DNA of 35,517 bases, from contig DVGZ01000004.1 of assembly GCA_018712435.1 (NCBI GenBank), positions 1 to 35,517 on the forward strand, written 5' to 3'. This stretch comes from Candidatus Caccousia avicola. GTDB taxonomy: Bacteria > Bacillota > Clostridia > Oscillospirales > Acutalibacteraceae. Position numbers and translations under genes: made by a program. A model generated the notes under the pieces. It had not been told where the DNA came from. It saw only the letters and a program-made list of their open reading frames with translations, and made no database searches. Positions within the stretch are counted from its first letter, which is position 1. Each line of letters begins with the position of its first letter. This document shows, piece by piece, positions 14,547 through 24,153 of this stretch.

Positions 14547-16817
14547 ATGGCAAAAGGAACGACCGTCCGGATGTGGCGGCGTACAATTGGGGTTTTGGTG
14601 GCGATGATCGTAGTAGGCTTCGGCACACTGGTTGTCAGCCTGTTTCGCCTGCAAATTATTCAGGGTGAAGAGCTCCAGACACGCGCGGTGAACCAGCAGA
14701 CACAGGACACCTCTCTCTCCGCGAAGCGGGGGACAATCTATGACTGTAATATGAAGGTTCTGGCCACCAGCGCCGACGTCTGGAAGGTGGTGCTGGATCC
14801 CAACTATATCCGCAAGGAGCTTGTGGAAGATAAAGGGATGGATGGCATTCAGGACACCATCGCGCAGCGGCTTGCGGAGATTCTGGAGCTGGAAACGGCG
14901 GATGTGCGCGCTCTGATGGAGAAACAGACCTACTATGCCGTCGTCAAGACGAAGGTGGAGACGGATCTCAAGGATCAGATTCTGGAGCTGAAGTCCGAGC
15001 TGGGGCTTGGCAATGCCATCCAGCTGGAACCGGATTACAAACGCTATTATCCCTACGGAGCGTTTGCGTCCAGCGTGCTGGGCTTTACCAACAGCGAAAA
15101 CCAGGGCGTTACCGGTGTGGAAGCCTCCTACAACGAATATCTTTCCGGCGTTCCCGGCAAACTGGTAACGGCAAAGAACGCCCGGGGAATTGATATGCCC
15201 TTTCAGTATGAACAGCTTGTCGAAGCGCAGGACGGCTACAGTCTGGTGCTGACGATCGACGAGGTGGTACAGCATTTCCTGGAAAAGAGCGTGGAAGCGG
15301 CGGCGGAGAGCTGCCAGGCGCGCAACCGTGCCTGCGGCATTGTTATGAACGTCAACACCGGCGAAATTCTGGCGATGACCGTCAAGGGGGATTACGATCC
15401 GAACGATCCCTATACCATCACCGACGAAGCCGATCTCGCGGCGATCAACGCGATTCCGGACGATGAAGAGCACCAGGAGGAGCGTTCCAACGCCATCCGC
15501 ACGGCACAGGAAAAGCAGTGGAGAAACAAGTGTATCAGTGATACCTATAACCCCGGCTCCGTGTTCAAAATGGTGACGGCCTCAATGGGAATCGAGGAGG
15601 GGCTGGTCTCGGAAAATACCACGTTCACATGCAGCGGCCATTATCAGGTGGCCGATTACAGCATCGGCTGCTGGAAAACGGCGGGGCATGGCTCGGAAAC
15701 CTTTGCGCAGGGCCTGAGCAATTCCTGCAACCCGGTTTTCATGCAGCTCGGTGAGATGCTCGGCGCGCAGACCTTTTACCGCTACTTTGAGGCGTTTGGC
15801 CTGACGACCAAAACGGGCATCGATCTGATTGGCGAAAGCAACAGTATCTATTATAAGGCGGACGGACTGGGGCCGACCCAGCTCGCCACCTCCTCGTTCG
15901 GCCAGACCTTCCGTGTAACGCCGATCCAGATGATCACGGCCGCGGCCGCGGTGGCAAACGGCGGGTATCTGGTGCAGCCGCATGTGGTGTCCAAGGTCAT
16001 TGATTCCGAGGGCAACATCGTGATGTCCAACGACACCACGGTGAAGCGTCAGGTCATTTCGGAGGATACGAGCGCCAGAGTCAGCGCTATGCTTCAGGAA
16101 ACCGCCACCACGGGAACCGCGAAAAACGGCTATGTCGCCGGGTATCGCGTGGCGGGCAAAACGGGTACGTCTGAGAAAATCGACGAATGGAACGCCGCCG
16201 GACGCAAGGGCGAAAAGAAATATATCGCTTCCTACTGCGGTTATGCTCCCGCGGAGGATCCGGAGATTGTCATGCTGGTCTTTTTTGACGAGCCTGTGCC
16301 GCAGAACGGCGAGGTGTTCGGCAGCGCCATCGCCGGACCTCCCTTCGCGGAGACTATGGCTGAAATTCTGCCTTATCTTGGGATTGAGCCGAAATACACG
16401 GAGGAGGAGCTGGCAAAGCTGGATATCTCCACTCCCGGTGTGGTGGGCCTGAGCCAGGAGGAAGCGCAGACGAAGGTGAGCAACGCCGGTCTGACCTACA
16501 AGGTGTACGGCAGCGGCGACAAGGTTGTCTCCCAGATCCCGGAGCAGGGAAAGAGCATCCCCAAGGGCGGCACGGTTGTGCTGTATCTGGATTCGACCAG
16601 TGCGTCCGAGACGGTGACGGTACCGGATCTGTCGGGCCTGACTCTGTCTCAGGTGAACACGAAGGTGTCGCAGGCCGGGCTGAACCTGAGCGTTTCCGGC
16701 GCGGCTGTGACAGGCGGGAATGCCGTTTCCGATACGCAGGATATCGCGGCGGGAACCGAAGTGCCCGCCGGAACGGTGATTACGGTGAATTTTGTGGATC
16801 TGGAAGCGGTCCACTGA
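14547..16817 (+). CDS. PASTA-domain class B penicillin-binding protein (PBP2x/SpoVD-like)
   Basis: The 756-residue transpeptidase cross-links peptidoglycan outside the membrane. One membrane anchor (about 13-34) is followed by a dimerisation domain (about 50-220) and a transpeptidase domain with catalytic Ser338 (SVFK, 338-341), the SxN motif Ser393-Cys-Asn395 and KTG at 538-540. Two PASTA domains follow (about 635-690 and 691-753), which bind muropeptides. PASTA domains are shared by PBP2x and the sporulation protein SpoVD; without the family tree I cannot tell a division enzyme from a spore cortex enzyme. Its position next to mraY and ftsW, as in Bacillus spoVD-mraY-spoVE, leaves both open. 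MurE and murF, usually next, are absent. Confidence 0.95.
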   Translation: MAKGTTVRMWRRTIGVLVAMIVVGFGTLVVSLFRLQIIQGEELQTRAVNQQTQDTSLSAKRGTIYDCNMKVLATSADVWKVVLDPNYIRKELVEDKGMDGIQDTIAQRLAEILELETADVRALMEKQTYYAVVKTKVETDLKDQILELKSELGLGNAIQLEPDYKRYYPYGAFASSVLGFTNSENQGVTGVEASYNEYLSGVPGKLVTAKNARGIDMPFQYEQLVEAQDGYSLVLTIDEVVQHFLEKSVEAAAESCQARNRACGIVMNVNTGEILAMTVKGDYDPNDPYTITDEADLAAINAIPDDEEHQEERSNAIRTAQEKQWRNKCISDTYNPGSVFKMVTASMGIEEGLVSENTTFTCSGHYQVADYSIGCWKTAGHGSETFAQGLSNSCNPVFMQLGEMLGAQTFYRYFEAFGLTTKTGIDLIGESNSIYYKADGLGPTQLATSSFGQTFRVTPIQMITAAAAVANGGYLVQPHVVSKVIDSEGNIVMSNDTTVKRQVISEDTSARVSAMLQETATTGTAKNGYVAGYRVAGKTGTSEKIDEWNAAGRKGEKKYIASYCGYAPAEDPEIVMLVFFDEPVPQNGEVFGSAIAGPPFAETMAEILPYLGIEPKYTEEELAKLDISTPGVVGLSQEEAQTKVSNAGLTYKVYGSGDKVVSQIPEQGKSIPKGGTVVLYLDSTSASETVTVPDLSGLTLSQVNTKVSQAGLNLSVSGAAVTGGNAVSDTQDIAAGTEVPAGTVITVNFVDLEAVH

Positions 16818-16862
16818 CCGCAGAGCCTGCGGCAAATTGAAACAGAGGGTGTGAAGGAACGT

Positions 16863-17882
16863 ATGAATCTGGGAAACAGTTGGCTGGTGCTTCTGTCCGC
16901 GGTGATTGCCTTTGCCGTGACGGCGCTTTTGGGAAAATGGATGGTGCCGCTGCTGCACCGCATCAATTTCGGTCAGACCATCCGTGAGGAGGGGCCGAAG
17001 TGGCATAAAAAGAAAAATGGAACGCCTACTATGGGCGGCTTCCTGTTTATCATCGGTATCTTTCTCGCGGCGGCGGTTTGCCTGCCCCTGTACTACAGCC
17101 AGGCGGGGCAGGATCCGTATCTGCGCAGCCAGTCGCTGACCAAAGCGGTGGGAGGGCTTTTGATGGCTCTCGGTTTCGGTCTGGTCGGCTTCCTCGACGA
17201 CTATATCAAGGTAGTCAAGAAGCGAAACCTGGGGCTGAATGTGAAGCAGAAGCTGGTGCTGCAATTTCTGGTGGCGGGCGCGTATCTGCTTTCGCTGGGA
17301 TTGTCCGGCGCCGGCACGTCGACGCTGATCCCCTTCGTGGGCAGCGTGGATTTCGGGCCCGCGTTCTGGATCCTCTCCGCGATTGGTATTGTCGCCATTG
17401 TCAATGCAGTGAACTTTACAGACGGCATTGACGGCCTGAACGCGTCGGTTACGTTCTTTGTGGCCGTCACCTTTATGATTCTGTCCGGCATCATGTACCT
17501 GTTCGGCATGAGCATTGCCGCCGCGGCTGTGGCGGGCGGCTGCCTGGGCTTTTTGGTCTGGAACTTCAATCCGGCCAAGGTGTTCATGGGGGATACCGGT
17601 TCGTTGTTCCTCGGCGGTATCGTGTGCGCGCTCGGTTTTGGCGTGAATCTTCCGGTTTTGATCATTCCGGTTGGTATTATTTATATCTGTGAAATACTCT
17701 CTGTAGTGATTCAGGTGACGTATTTCAAGCTGACGCACGGCAAACGCATCTTCAAGATGACGCCCATCCATCACCATTTTGAGATGTGCGGGTGGAGCGA
17801 GGTGAAAATCTGCGTGGTGTTCAGCGCTGTGACAGCGGTGTTCGGCGCTTTGTCCGTGTTTGGTTTGTTGTATGGATTCTGA
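16863..17882 (+). CDS. mraY: Phospho-N-acetylmuramoyl-pentapeptide transferase MraY
   Basis: The 339-residue polytopic membrane enzyme makes lipid I from UDP-MurNAc-pentapeptide and undecaprenyl phosphate. About ten hydrophobic segments are visible, with family signatures KKNGTPTMGGFLF, the catalytic-site FLDDYIKV, NFTDGIDGLNA, FMGDTGSLFLGG and the C-terminal TPIHHHFEMCGW. ATG at 16863 fits the common length; a GTG at 16851 in frame is less likely. Ribosome binding sites are weak (GAGGG at 16845 or AAGGA at 16854). It follows the PBP by 45 bases. Confidence 0.96.
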   Translation: MNLGNSWLVLLSAVIAFAVTALLGKWMVPLLHRINFGQTIREEGPKWHKKKNGTPTMGGFLFIIGIFLAAAVCLPLYYSQAGQDPYLRSQSLTKAVGGLLMALGFGLVGFLDDYIKVVKKRNLGLNVKQKLVLQFLVAGAYLLSLGLSGAGTSTLIPFVGSVDFGPAFWILSAIGIVAIVNAVNFTDGIDGLNASVTFFVAVTFMILSGIMYLFGMSIAAAAVAGGCLGFLVWNFNPAKVFMGDTGSLFLGGIVCALGFGVNLPVLIIPVGIIYICEILSVVIQVTYFKLTHGKRIFKMTPIHHHFEMCGWSEVKICVVFSAVTAVFGALSVFGLLYGF

Positions 17883-17933
17883 TGCGCTAGGCATACTATT
17901 GACACCAGAAATCCCGGAAAGGAGGCGGTTGGC

Positions 17934-19184
17934 TTGACAACACACACACAGTCCGGCACGATGGCGGGAAAAGCGCCCGCCGGATCGCAGAGCCAGCAGG
18001 GGAAAAAGCAGAAGAATTCCGTGCTCAAGCGGGTCAAGAAGAAATTCCGGGTGTTTTCCATCCGTTCCGGGATGGATCTGCCGTTTTTCTTCCTGCTCCT
18101 TGTGCTGCTGACTATCGGCCTTGTGATGATGTTTTCCGCCAGCTATCCCTATGCCTATTACAATATGAATGGGGACAGCTATTATTTCATTCGCAACCAG
18201 GCAATGTTTGCCGTGCTGGGCGTGATCATTATGGTTGCGGTGTCCTATTTCGACTACCATCATCTGCATAAATTTGCCATCCCCATTTTGATTGTCACCT
18301 ATCTGCTTCTGGTGGCGATGCTGGTGCTCAGAGGAACCCAGCTGGTTCCGAATATTAAGGGAGCTTACCGCTGGTTCTATATTGGGCCGCTGAATTTCCA
18401 GCCCTCGGAGGTGGCAAAGTTTGCCCTGATCCTGATTTTTTCGCATTTGATCTCGCTGAACTTTGAGAAAATGGGAACCTTCCGGTATGGTGTGCTCCCG
18501 TATGTGCTGATCCTTGGTTCCATTGCCCTGCTGGTGGTGATGGAAAAGCATATGTCCGCGACGCTGATCATCCTGATGCTCGGTGTGATGATGATGTTCA
18601 TCGGCGGTGTGAAGTGGAGATGGTTTGTATTCGCGGTGATAGGTCTGGGCCTGGCGGCGCTGTATCTTTTGGTGTTTACAGACGTGTTCTCCTACGCCAT
18701 GGATCGCGTGTACGGCTGGCTTTCGCCGTTTGATCCGCCGGAGGGCGTCGACACCTGGCAGACGCGCCAGTCGCTCATGACGATCGGCTCGGGCGGTCTG
18801 CTTGGCCTTGGCCTGGGACAATCGAGACAGAAATACCTCTATCTGCCGGAGCCGCAGAACGATTTCATTTTCGCGATTGTGTGTGAGGAGCTTGGCTTCA
18901 TCGGCGCTCTGATCATTATTATCCTGTTTGCGATGCTGGTGTGGCGCGGAATTGTCGTCTCGCTTAAAGCGAAGGACAAATTCGGAATGCTGCTCGGCGT
19001 GGGCCTGACCTTCCAGATTGGCTTGCAGGTGATTTTGAACATCATGGTGGTGACGAACACGATCCCAAATACGGGCATCAGCCTGCCCTTCTTCAGTTAT
19101 GGGGGTACCTCGCTGATCATGCTGCTCGCGGAAATGGGCGTGGTGCTGTCTATCAGCCGGAATTCGTCGATTGAAAAATTATAG
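17934..19184 (+). CDS. ftsW: SEDS family lipid II polymerase FtsW (or SpoVE)
   Basis: The 416-residue protein has a basic cytoplasmic tail of about 45 residues and some ten membrane segments. SEDS signatures include NIKGAYRWFYIGPLNFQPSE, GLGQSRQKYLYLPEPQNDFIFA and LPFFSYGGTSLI. It polymerises glycan strands with a class B PBP such as the one encoded upstream. The start is TTG at 17934, eight bases after a strong AAAGGAGG. murD, which normally separates mraY and ftsW, is missing. Between the genes lies GGCATACTAT (17890-17899), one copy of a motif seen elsewhere in the window. FtsW versus SpoVE cannot be decided from sequence alone. Confidence 0.94.
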   Translation: MTTHTQSGTMAGKAPAGSQSQQGKKQKNSVLKRVKKKFRVFSIRSGMDLPFFFLLLVLLTIGLVMMFSASYPYAYYNMNGDSYYFIRNQAMFAVLGVIIMVAVSYFDYHHLHKFAIPILIVTYLLLVAMLVLRGTQLVPNIKGAYRWFYIGPLNFQPSEVAKFALILIFSHLISLNFEKMGTFRYGVLPYVLILGSIALLVVMEKHMSATLIILMLGVMMMFIGGVKWRWFVFAVIGLGLAALYLLVFTDVFSYAMDRVYGWLSPFDPPEGVDTWQTRQSLMTIGSGGLLGLGLGQSRQKYLYLPEPQNDFIFAIVCEELGFIGALIIIILFAMLVWRGIVVSLKAKDKFGMLLGVGLTFQIGLQVILNIMVVTNTIPNTGISLPFFSYGGTSLIMLLAEMGVVLSISRNSSIEKL

Positions 19185-19232
19185 TCTCCTGTGGTGTGAA
19201 AAAAGATTTCAGAGAGAAAAGGGCGTGTCATC

Positions 19233-20360
19233 ATGAGAATTCTTTTTGCCGGCGGCGGCACCGCCGGTCATATCAATCCGGCTCTGGCCATTGCGGGTAC
19301 GGTCCGTGAGCGGGAGCCGGACGCGGCGATCCTCTATGTGGGCGCGAAAGGCGGCATGGAGGAGCGTCTGGTGCCCAAGGCGGGCTTTGACTTCAAGAGC
19401 GTGACCATCTCCGGCTTTCAGCGCAAGCCGAGCTGGGCAAACCTGAAAAAGAATGTCAAGACGGTGGTACACCTTTTTACCTCCACAGAGGAAGCGAAGC
19501 GCATTATCAAAGAGTTTCAGCCGGACGTCTGCGTCGGCACGGGCGGTTATGTCAGCGGGCCGGTGATCCGGGAAGCGATGCGTTTGGGGATTCCCTCTTT
19601 GATTCACGAACAGAACGCATTTCCCGGCGTGACCAACAAGGCGCTGAGCAAAAAGGCCGCTTACACCATGCTGGCGGTGCAGGATGCGAAAAAATATTTG
19701 CCCTCCACCGCCCGCTGTGTGCTGACGGGCAATCCGGTGCGGCCCGCGGTGATCCGTGCCGAACGGGAAGCTTCCCGGAAAAAGCTGGGACTGGATGAAC
19801 GGCCGCTGATTCTCAGCTTCGGGGGCAGTCTGGGTGCGCGCCGCGTCAATGAGGCGGTGGCGGATCTGCTGGCCTGGAGCGCGAAGGAAGGCCGCTTCCA
19901 GCACATCCATGCCTACGGCCAGTGGGGACGGTGGTTCCCCGATCTCCTCAAAGACAAGGGCATTGACCTTGCCGCGCACCCGGAGATGGATATCCGGGAA
20001 TACATTGACAACATGCCGGACTGTCTGGCGGCGGCCGACCTGGTGATTTGCCGGGCGGGGGCCATCACGCTGTCCGAGCTTCAGGTGCAGGGCAAAGCGT
20101 CCATCCTGATTCCTTCGCCGAATGTGGCGGAGAATCATCAGTATCACAATGCCATGGCGCTTGTCAACCGCAACGCGGCGGCGATTTTGGAGGAAAAGGA
20201 TTTGACGGGAGAAACGCTCTGCAAACTGACCGAGGATCTCTTCCACGATCCCGAAACCATCCCGACGCTGTCCGCGAACGCGAAAAAGATGGCCATTACC
20301 GACGCCAACGAGCGGATCTACAAACTGATCTGCGAGGTTTTGGGGCGCGCGCCCGCCTGA
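19233..20360 (+). CDS. murG: UDP-GlcNAc transferase MurG (lipid II synthase)
   Basis: The 375-residue glycosyltransferase adds GlcNAc to lipid I on the inner face of the membrane. The N-terminal glycine-rich FAGGGTAGHINPALAIA, GTGGYVSGPV, HEQNAFPGVTNK and the C-terminal UDP-sugar site with CRAGAITLSELQ and PSPNVAENHQYHNA are all visible. ATG at 19233 fits the family N terminus MRILFAGGGT; AGAGAGAAAAGGGCG lies upstream. The transcript probably continues from ftsW 48 bases earlier. Confidence 0.96.
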   Translation: MRILFAGGGTAGHINPALAIAGTVREREPDAAILYVGAKGGMEERLVPKAGFDFKSVTISGFQRKPSWANLKKNVKTVVHLFTSTEEAKRIIKEFQPDVCVGTGGYVSGPVIREAMRLGIPSLIHEQNAFPGVTNKALSKKAAYTMLAVQDAKKYLPSTARCVLTGNPVRPAVIRAEREASRKKLGLDERPLILSFGGSLGARRVNEAVADLLAWSAKEGRFQHIHAYGQWGRWFPDLLKDKGIDLAAHPEMDIREYIDNMPDCLAAADLVICRAGAITLSELQVQGKASILIPSPNVAENHQYHNAMALVNRNAAAILEEKDLTGETLCKLTEDLFHDPETIPTLSANAKKMAITDANERIYKLICEVLGRAPA

Positions 20361-20372
20361 GTCTTCGTTTCA

Positions 20373-20431
20373 CCGCTTTCTTCTTCCCCGCATAGTATGG
20401 CATACTAAATAAGAGGAAGCGGGGATTTTTT
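20373..20431 (+). promoter_or_regulatory. Structured murA leader: stem-loop with embedded palindrome and T-run
   Basis: CCGCTTTCTT (20373-20382) pairs with GAGGAAGCGG (20413-20422), and an alternative stem is TCCCCGC with GCGGGGA. A T6 run (20426-20431) abuts the murA ATG. Inside the loop lies the perfect palindrome TAGTATG-G-CATACTA (20393-20407). The ribosome binding site of murA is inside the 3' arm, so folding would both terminate transcription and hide the site. Confidence 0.6.
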
Positions 20432-21691
20432 ATGGTGAAACTGTTGATTCACGGGCCAAACCGTCTGGCCGGGGAGCTGAACGTGCACGGGGCGAAGAAC
20501 AGCACGCTCCCGCTCATGGCGGCGGCGCTGCTTTGCCGGAGTGAATGCGTGCTACATAATTGCCCGCATTTGTCGGATGTGGATGTTTCCGCCCGGATTC
20601 TGCGCCATCTGGGCTGTGCCGTAACCTGGCAGGGCGGAAGTCTGGTGATCGATCCGAGATGCGTGACACAGTGCGATATCCCGGACGGCCTGATGCGTGA
20701 AATGCGCTCGTCCATCGTCTTTTTGGGAGCGATTCTTTCCCGGGCGGGACGGGCTGTCCTGTCCTTTCCCGGCGGCTGTGAGCTGGGTCCGCGTCCGATT
20801 GATCTGCATTTGCAGGCGCTGCGGAAAATGGGGGCGAAGATAGTCGAGGATTACGGCTGTCTCTCCTGTTCGACCGAAGGGCCGCTGCACGGTGCGGCGA
20901 TCGGCCTGTCCTTCCCAAGCGTGGGCGCAACGGAAAACATCATGCTCGCGGGCGTGCTGGCGGAAGGTACTACCGTAATCACCAACGCGGCGCGCGAGCC
21001 GGAGATTTGCGATCTCGCGGATTTCCTCAATCGCTGTGGGGCGAAGGTGAGCGGAGCGGGCGGCAGCACGCTGGTGATCGAGGGCGTGAAACGTCTGTAT
21101 GGGTGCGAACACCGTGTGATTCCCGATCGCATTGCCGCCGCGACATTCATGAGCGCGGCGGCGGCGACGGGGGGATGTATCCGGTTGAATCAGATTGTTC
21201 CGGCCCACCTCGAGCCGGTTTTGCCCTCCTTTGAGGAGCTGGGCTGCTGCATTGAGATGGAGGAATCGAGCCTGCGGATCAGCGCACCTGCCCGGCTGGG
21301 ACGGATCAAGAGTGTGCGCACCATGCCGTATCCCGGCTTTCCCACCGACGCGCAGGCCCCGCTCATGGCGGCGGCCTGCGTTGGGTCCGGGACCAGCATT
21401 TTTGTGGAAAATATTTTTGAGAGCCGTTATAAACATGTGGGAGAACTGCTCCGTCTGGGAGCCAACATCAAGGTGGAAGGGCGTGTGGCGGTAGTCGAAG
21501 GCGTTCCCCGGCTTTCGGGTGCTCCCGTGGAAGCCGCCGACCTGCGCGGCGGAGTGGCTTTGGTGGTGGCCGGGCTGGCGGCACGGGGAGCCACGGAGGT
21601 GACCGGCGTTCGTTATATGGATCGCGGTTACGAAAATCTGGAGCGAAGCCTTTCGCTGCTCGGGGCGGATATCCGCCGGGAGTACGAGTAA
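20432..21691 (+). CDS. murA: UDP-N-acetylglucosamine 1-carboxyvinyltransferase MurA
   Basis: The 419-residue enzyme transfers enolpyruvate from PEP to UDP-GlcNAc, the first committed step of peptidoglycan synthesis. Lys22-Asn23 in GAKNSTLPLMAA and the catalytic Cys115 in FPGGCELGPRPIDLHLQAL are present, so the enzyme should be active and, with Cys rather than Asp, of the fosfomycin-sensitive type. GATENIMLAGVLAEGTTVI and YPGFPTDAQAPLMAAA are further signatures. ATG at 20432 follows GAGGAAGCGGGG, which is part of a stem. Firmicutes often carry two MurA copies; only this one is in the window. Confidence 0.95.
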   Translation: MVKLLIHGPNRLAGELNVHGAKNSTLPLMAAALLCRSECVLHNCPHLSDVDVSARILRHLGCAVTWQGGSLVIDPRCVTQCDIPDGLMREMRSSIVFLGAILSRAGRAVLSFPGGCELGPRPIDLHLQALRKMGAKIVEDYGCLSCSTEGPLHGAAIGLSFPSVGATENIMLAGVLAEGTTVITNAAREPEICDLADFLNRCGAKVSGAGGSTLVIEGVKRLYGCEHRVIPDRIAAATFMSAAAATGGCIRLNQIVPAHLEPVLPSFEELGCCIEMEESSLRISAPARLGRIKSVRTMPYPGFPTDAQAPLMAAACVGSGTSIFVENIFESRYKHVGELLRLGANIKVEGRVAVVEGVPRLSGAPVEAADLRGGVALVVAGLAARGATEVTGVRYMDRGYENLERSLSLLGADIRREYE

Positions 21692-21720
21692 GGAAACGCG
21701 GAAAAGGGAAGTGAAACGCC

Positions 21721-22743
21721 ATGGAGAAGAAGCGACGGACACCTCCGCAGCAGACGCGGGGGCGCTCCCGCGGGCAGCCGCCCCAGCGCCGGACCGCGCC
21801 GGGGCAGCCCACCCGTCCGGCGGATCACCGTTTGCCCGCACAGCGTACCCCCGCACCTTCGCGGCCGCGTCCTCCCGCAAAGGAGCCGCCTCCCAGGCGA
21901 CGCCGCCGTTCGTCCGTTGGCGCGGCGGAGCGCCGGAAGCGCCGCCGCCGCAGGATGAAGCTGTTTTACCTGATTCTGTTTTTGCTGGTCATTGGAACGG
22001 CGCTCACCTTTGCCTTTACCGTACTGTTCCGTGTGGAAACGGTGGAGGTGAGGGGAGAGAGTCGGTATTCGGCTGAGGAAATTCTGAAAGCCTCCGGTTT
22101 ACAGACAGGGGGAAATGTGTTTTTGACAGATACCGCGGCCGCGTCCGACGCGGTGGAAAAGGCCCTTCCCTACATCGGAGTGGCGGACGTTCGGCGCATC
22201 CTGCCTTCCGGTCTGGAAATCATCGTGGAGGAGGAAGCGGTGGCCGGAGCGGTGCTTGACGATACCCAATACATTCTGGTCGGTGTGTCCGGAAAGGTGC
22301 TGGACCGTGTGACGGAGAAGCCGGAGGGCTGTCCGCTGATCAAGGGAGTGGCGGTCCGGGAAGCGCCGATTGGTTCCCAGATTGTTTACGAAGAAGGGGA
22401 AAGCCGCGAGGTGTTTGATAAACTCTCGCAGGCGATCGCGGCCGTCAATCTCGATAAAGTGACGGAAATCGATCTGGAAGATTCATATGATGCTAAAGTG
22501 CTGTATGACGGGCGCATTTGGCTGGAGTTTGGCCCGCCCACCGCGTTTGAGGAAAAGCTGCGCTTTTTCCTGGAGCTTCTGAAGGAAGGCAATTTGACGG
22601 AAAGCGACAGCGGAACGCTGGATCTTTCGCTTGCGGCCAGTACGGATCACGCTTATTTCAGCACGGGGATTGCTTCCTCCGCTGTTTCCACCGACGCGTC
22701 TTCCGCCACGGCTTCCACACCGGAGAGTTCCTCCGGCTTGTGA
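21721..22743 (+). CDS. divIB: Cell division protein DivIB/FtsQ
   Basis: The 340-residue bitopic protein has an unusually long Arg/Pro/Gln-rich cytoplasmic tail (1-78, ending RRKRRRRRMK), one membrane segment (about 80-102) and a POTRA domain (about 103-175, starting FRVETVEVRGESRYSAEEIL), followed by the beta domain (to about 285) and a Ser/Ala/Thr-rich tail. DivIB/FtsQ bridges FtsL/DivIC in the divisome. The ATG at 21721 follows GGAAAAGGGAAGTGAAACGCC. It is the last gene before ftsZ. ftsA is not found between them, as in many Clostridia of this kind. Confidence 0.93.
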   Translation: MEKKRRTPPQQTRGRSRGQPPQRRTAPGQPTRPADHRLPAQRTPAPSRPRPPAKEPPPRRRRRSSVGAAERRKRRRRRMKLFYLILFLLVIGTALTFAFTVLFRVETVEVRGESRYSAEEILKASGLQTGGNVFLTDTAAASDAVEKALPYIGVADVRRILPSGLEIIVEEEAVAGAVLDDTQYILVGVSGKVLDRVTEKPEGCPLIKGVAVREAPIGSQIVYEEGESREVFDKLSQAIAAVNLDKVTEIDLEDSYDAKVLYDGRIWLEFGPPTAFEEKLRFFLELLKEGNLTESDSGTLDLSLAASTDHAYFSTGIASSAVSTDASSATASTPESSSGL

Positions 22744-22881
22744 TTTTTCAGTGAGAATTCTGAAAAAACGGAGGTTTTCTCTTGCATTTCTCTCTTTCTT
22801 ATGATACTCTGTTATGAGAAATATCTTTTTGACAAATTTTAAACAGGTAAATTTTTCCATTTTACAATTTGTTTATTGAAT

Positions 22882-22910
22882 TTGCAGGCAAAACATGGTA
22901 CATTTATATT
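22882..22910 (+). promoter_or_regulatory. Promoter of ftsZ
   Basis: TTGCAG at 22882-22887 and TATATT at 22905-22910 with 17 bases between. A second overlapping option is TTGAAT-17-TACATT six bases upstream. The leader to ftsZ is about 90 bases. The remaining part of the 264-base gap after divIB is very AT-rich and contains another TTGACA (near 22829) without a good -10. Confidence 0.75.
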
Positions 22911-23007
22911 TGTGATTTTCTTGTGACTTTTTCCGCTTTGGACAGGTAACAGCGGGTCGGAAATCCGCGTAGGAATACATGGGAAGAATTAAGGGGGACG
23001 CGGCAGT

Positions 23008-24138
23008 ATGTCTTTTGAAATTGACAATGATTTTGACAACAACGGAGTCATTATAAAGGTAATCGGTGTCGGAGGCGGCGGAGGCAATGCCGTGGATCGC
23101 ATGGTGACGATGGGCGCCAAAGGAATGGAGTTCATCACGATCAATACGGACAAGCAGGCTCTCACGCGCTCCAAGGCCACGCAGAAGATCCAGATTGGCG
23201 AAAAGGTGACGCACGGAAAAGGCGCCGGCTCGAAGCCTGAAATGGGGCAGAAGGCGGGCGAGGAAAGCCGTGAAGCCATTGCCGCTGCCATCCGTGGAAG
23301 CGATATGGTGTTCATCACCGCCGGTATGGGCGGCGGAACCGGCACGGGAGCGGCTCCGATTGTTGCGGAGATTGCGCGCGATATGGGCATTCTGACGGTC
23401 GGTATCGTGACGAAGCCCTTCCTCTTTGAGGGCAAACGCCGCATGGAGCAGGCCGAGGGCGGCATCTGCGCTCTGCGTGAGCATGTGGATTCCCTGGTGG
23501 TGATTCCCAACGAGCGTTTGAAGCTGGTCAGCGAGCAGAAGATCACGCTGCTCAACGCTTTCTCGGTTGCGGACGACGTTCTGCGCCAGGGTGTGCAGAG
23601 TATTTCCGACCTGATTAAGCTGCCGGGTCTTGTCAACCTTGACTTTGCCGATGTGACGGCGGTTATGAAGGACGCAGGCTATGCACATATGGGTGTGGGC
23701 CATGCTTCCGGCAAGGACAAATCCGAGGTTGCGGCGAATATGGCGATTTCCAGCCCGCTGCTCGAAACGGCTATCAACGGCGCCAAGGGCGTGATCATCA
23801 ATATTACTTCTTCCCCCGATATCGGTCTCGACGAGGTGGAAACGGCAGCGGCCATGATTACCTCGCAGGCGCATGAGGACGCAAACATCATCTGGGGCGC
23901 CGCGTTCGATGAGACGATGGAGGACGAGATGAGCGTGACCGTGATTGCGACGGGATTCCCGACGCATGACGGCGGTCAGTCCGCGCCTTCCGCAAGCAAG
24001 GAGACGGCAGCGAAGAACGCCGCTCCGGCTTCCGCTTACGCGAATCAGAAGGAACAGCCCGCTCCTGTGCATGATACCACTCCTCTGGTGGATGACAGTG
24101 ACTTTGTGGATATTATGTCCATCTTCAATAAGAAATAA
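23008..24138 (+). CDS. ftsZ: Cell division protein FtsZ
   Basis: The 376-residue tubulin-like GTPase forms the Z ring. [13 protein letters not shown] (about 20-32), NTDKQAL, the tubulin signature [10 protein letters not shown] (about 110-119) and the T7 loop segment [16 protein letters not shown] (about 208-223) are intact. The variable linker (about 320-360) is short and Ala/Pro/Gln-rich; the C-terminal [14 protein letters not shown] is the conserved tail that binds partners such as SepF and FtsA. ATG at 23008 follows TTAAGGGGGACGCGGC. The gene has its own promoter and a strong terminator. Confidence 0.98.
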   Translation: MSFEIDNDFDNNGVIIKVIGVGGGGGNAVDRMVTMGAKGMEFITINTDKQALTRSKATQKIQIGEKVTHGKGAGSKPEMGQKAGEESREAIAAAIRGSDMVFITAGMGGGTGTGAAPIVAEIARDMGILTVGIVTKPFLFEGKRRMEQAEGGICALREHVDSLVVIPNERLKLVSEQKITLLNAFSVADDVLRQGVQSISDLIKLPGLVNLDFADVTAVMKDAGYAHMGVGHASGKDKSEVAANMAISSPLLETAINGAKGVIINITSSPDIGLDEVETAAAMITSQAHEDANIIWGAAFDETMEDEMSVTVIATGFPTHDGGQSAPSASKETAAKNAAPASAYANQKEQPAPVHDTTPLVDDSDFVDIMSIFNKK

Positions 24139-24153
24139 ACCAATCTATGATAC

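Noticed and set aside
15582-18821. A 1079-codon open frame on the minus strand across the PBP, mraY and ftsW
   Set aside because: It is antisense to three highly conserved genes, rich in His, Gln and Arg as expected for a shadow frame, has no ribosome binding site and no recognisable domain.
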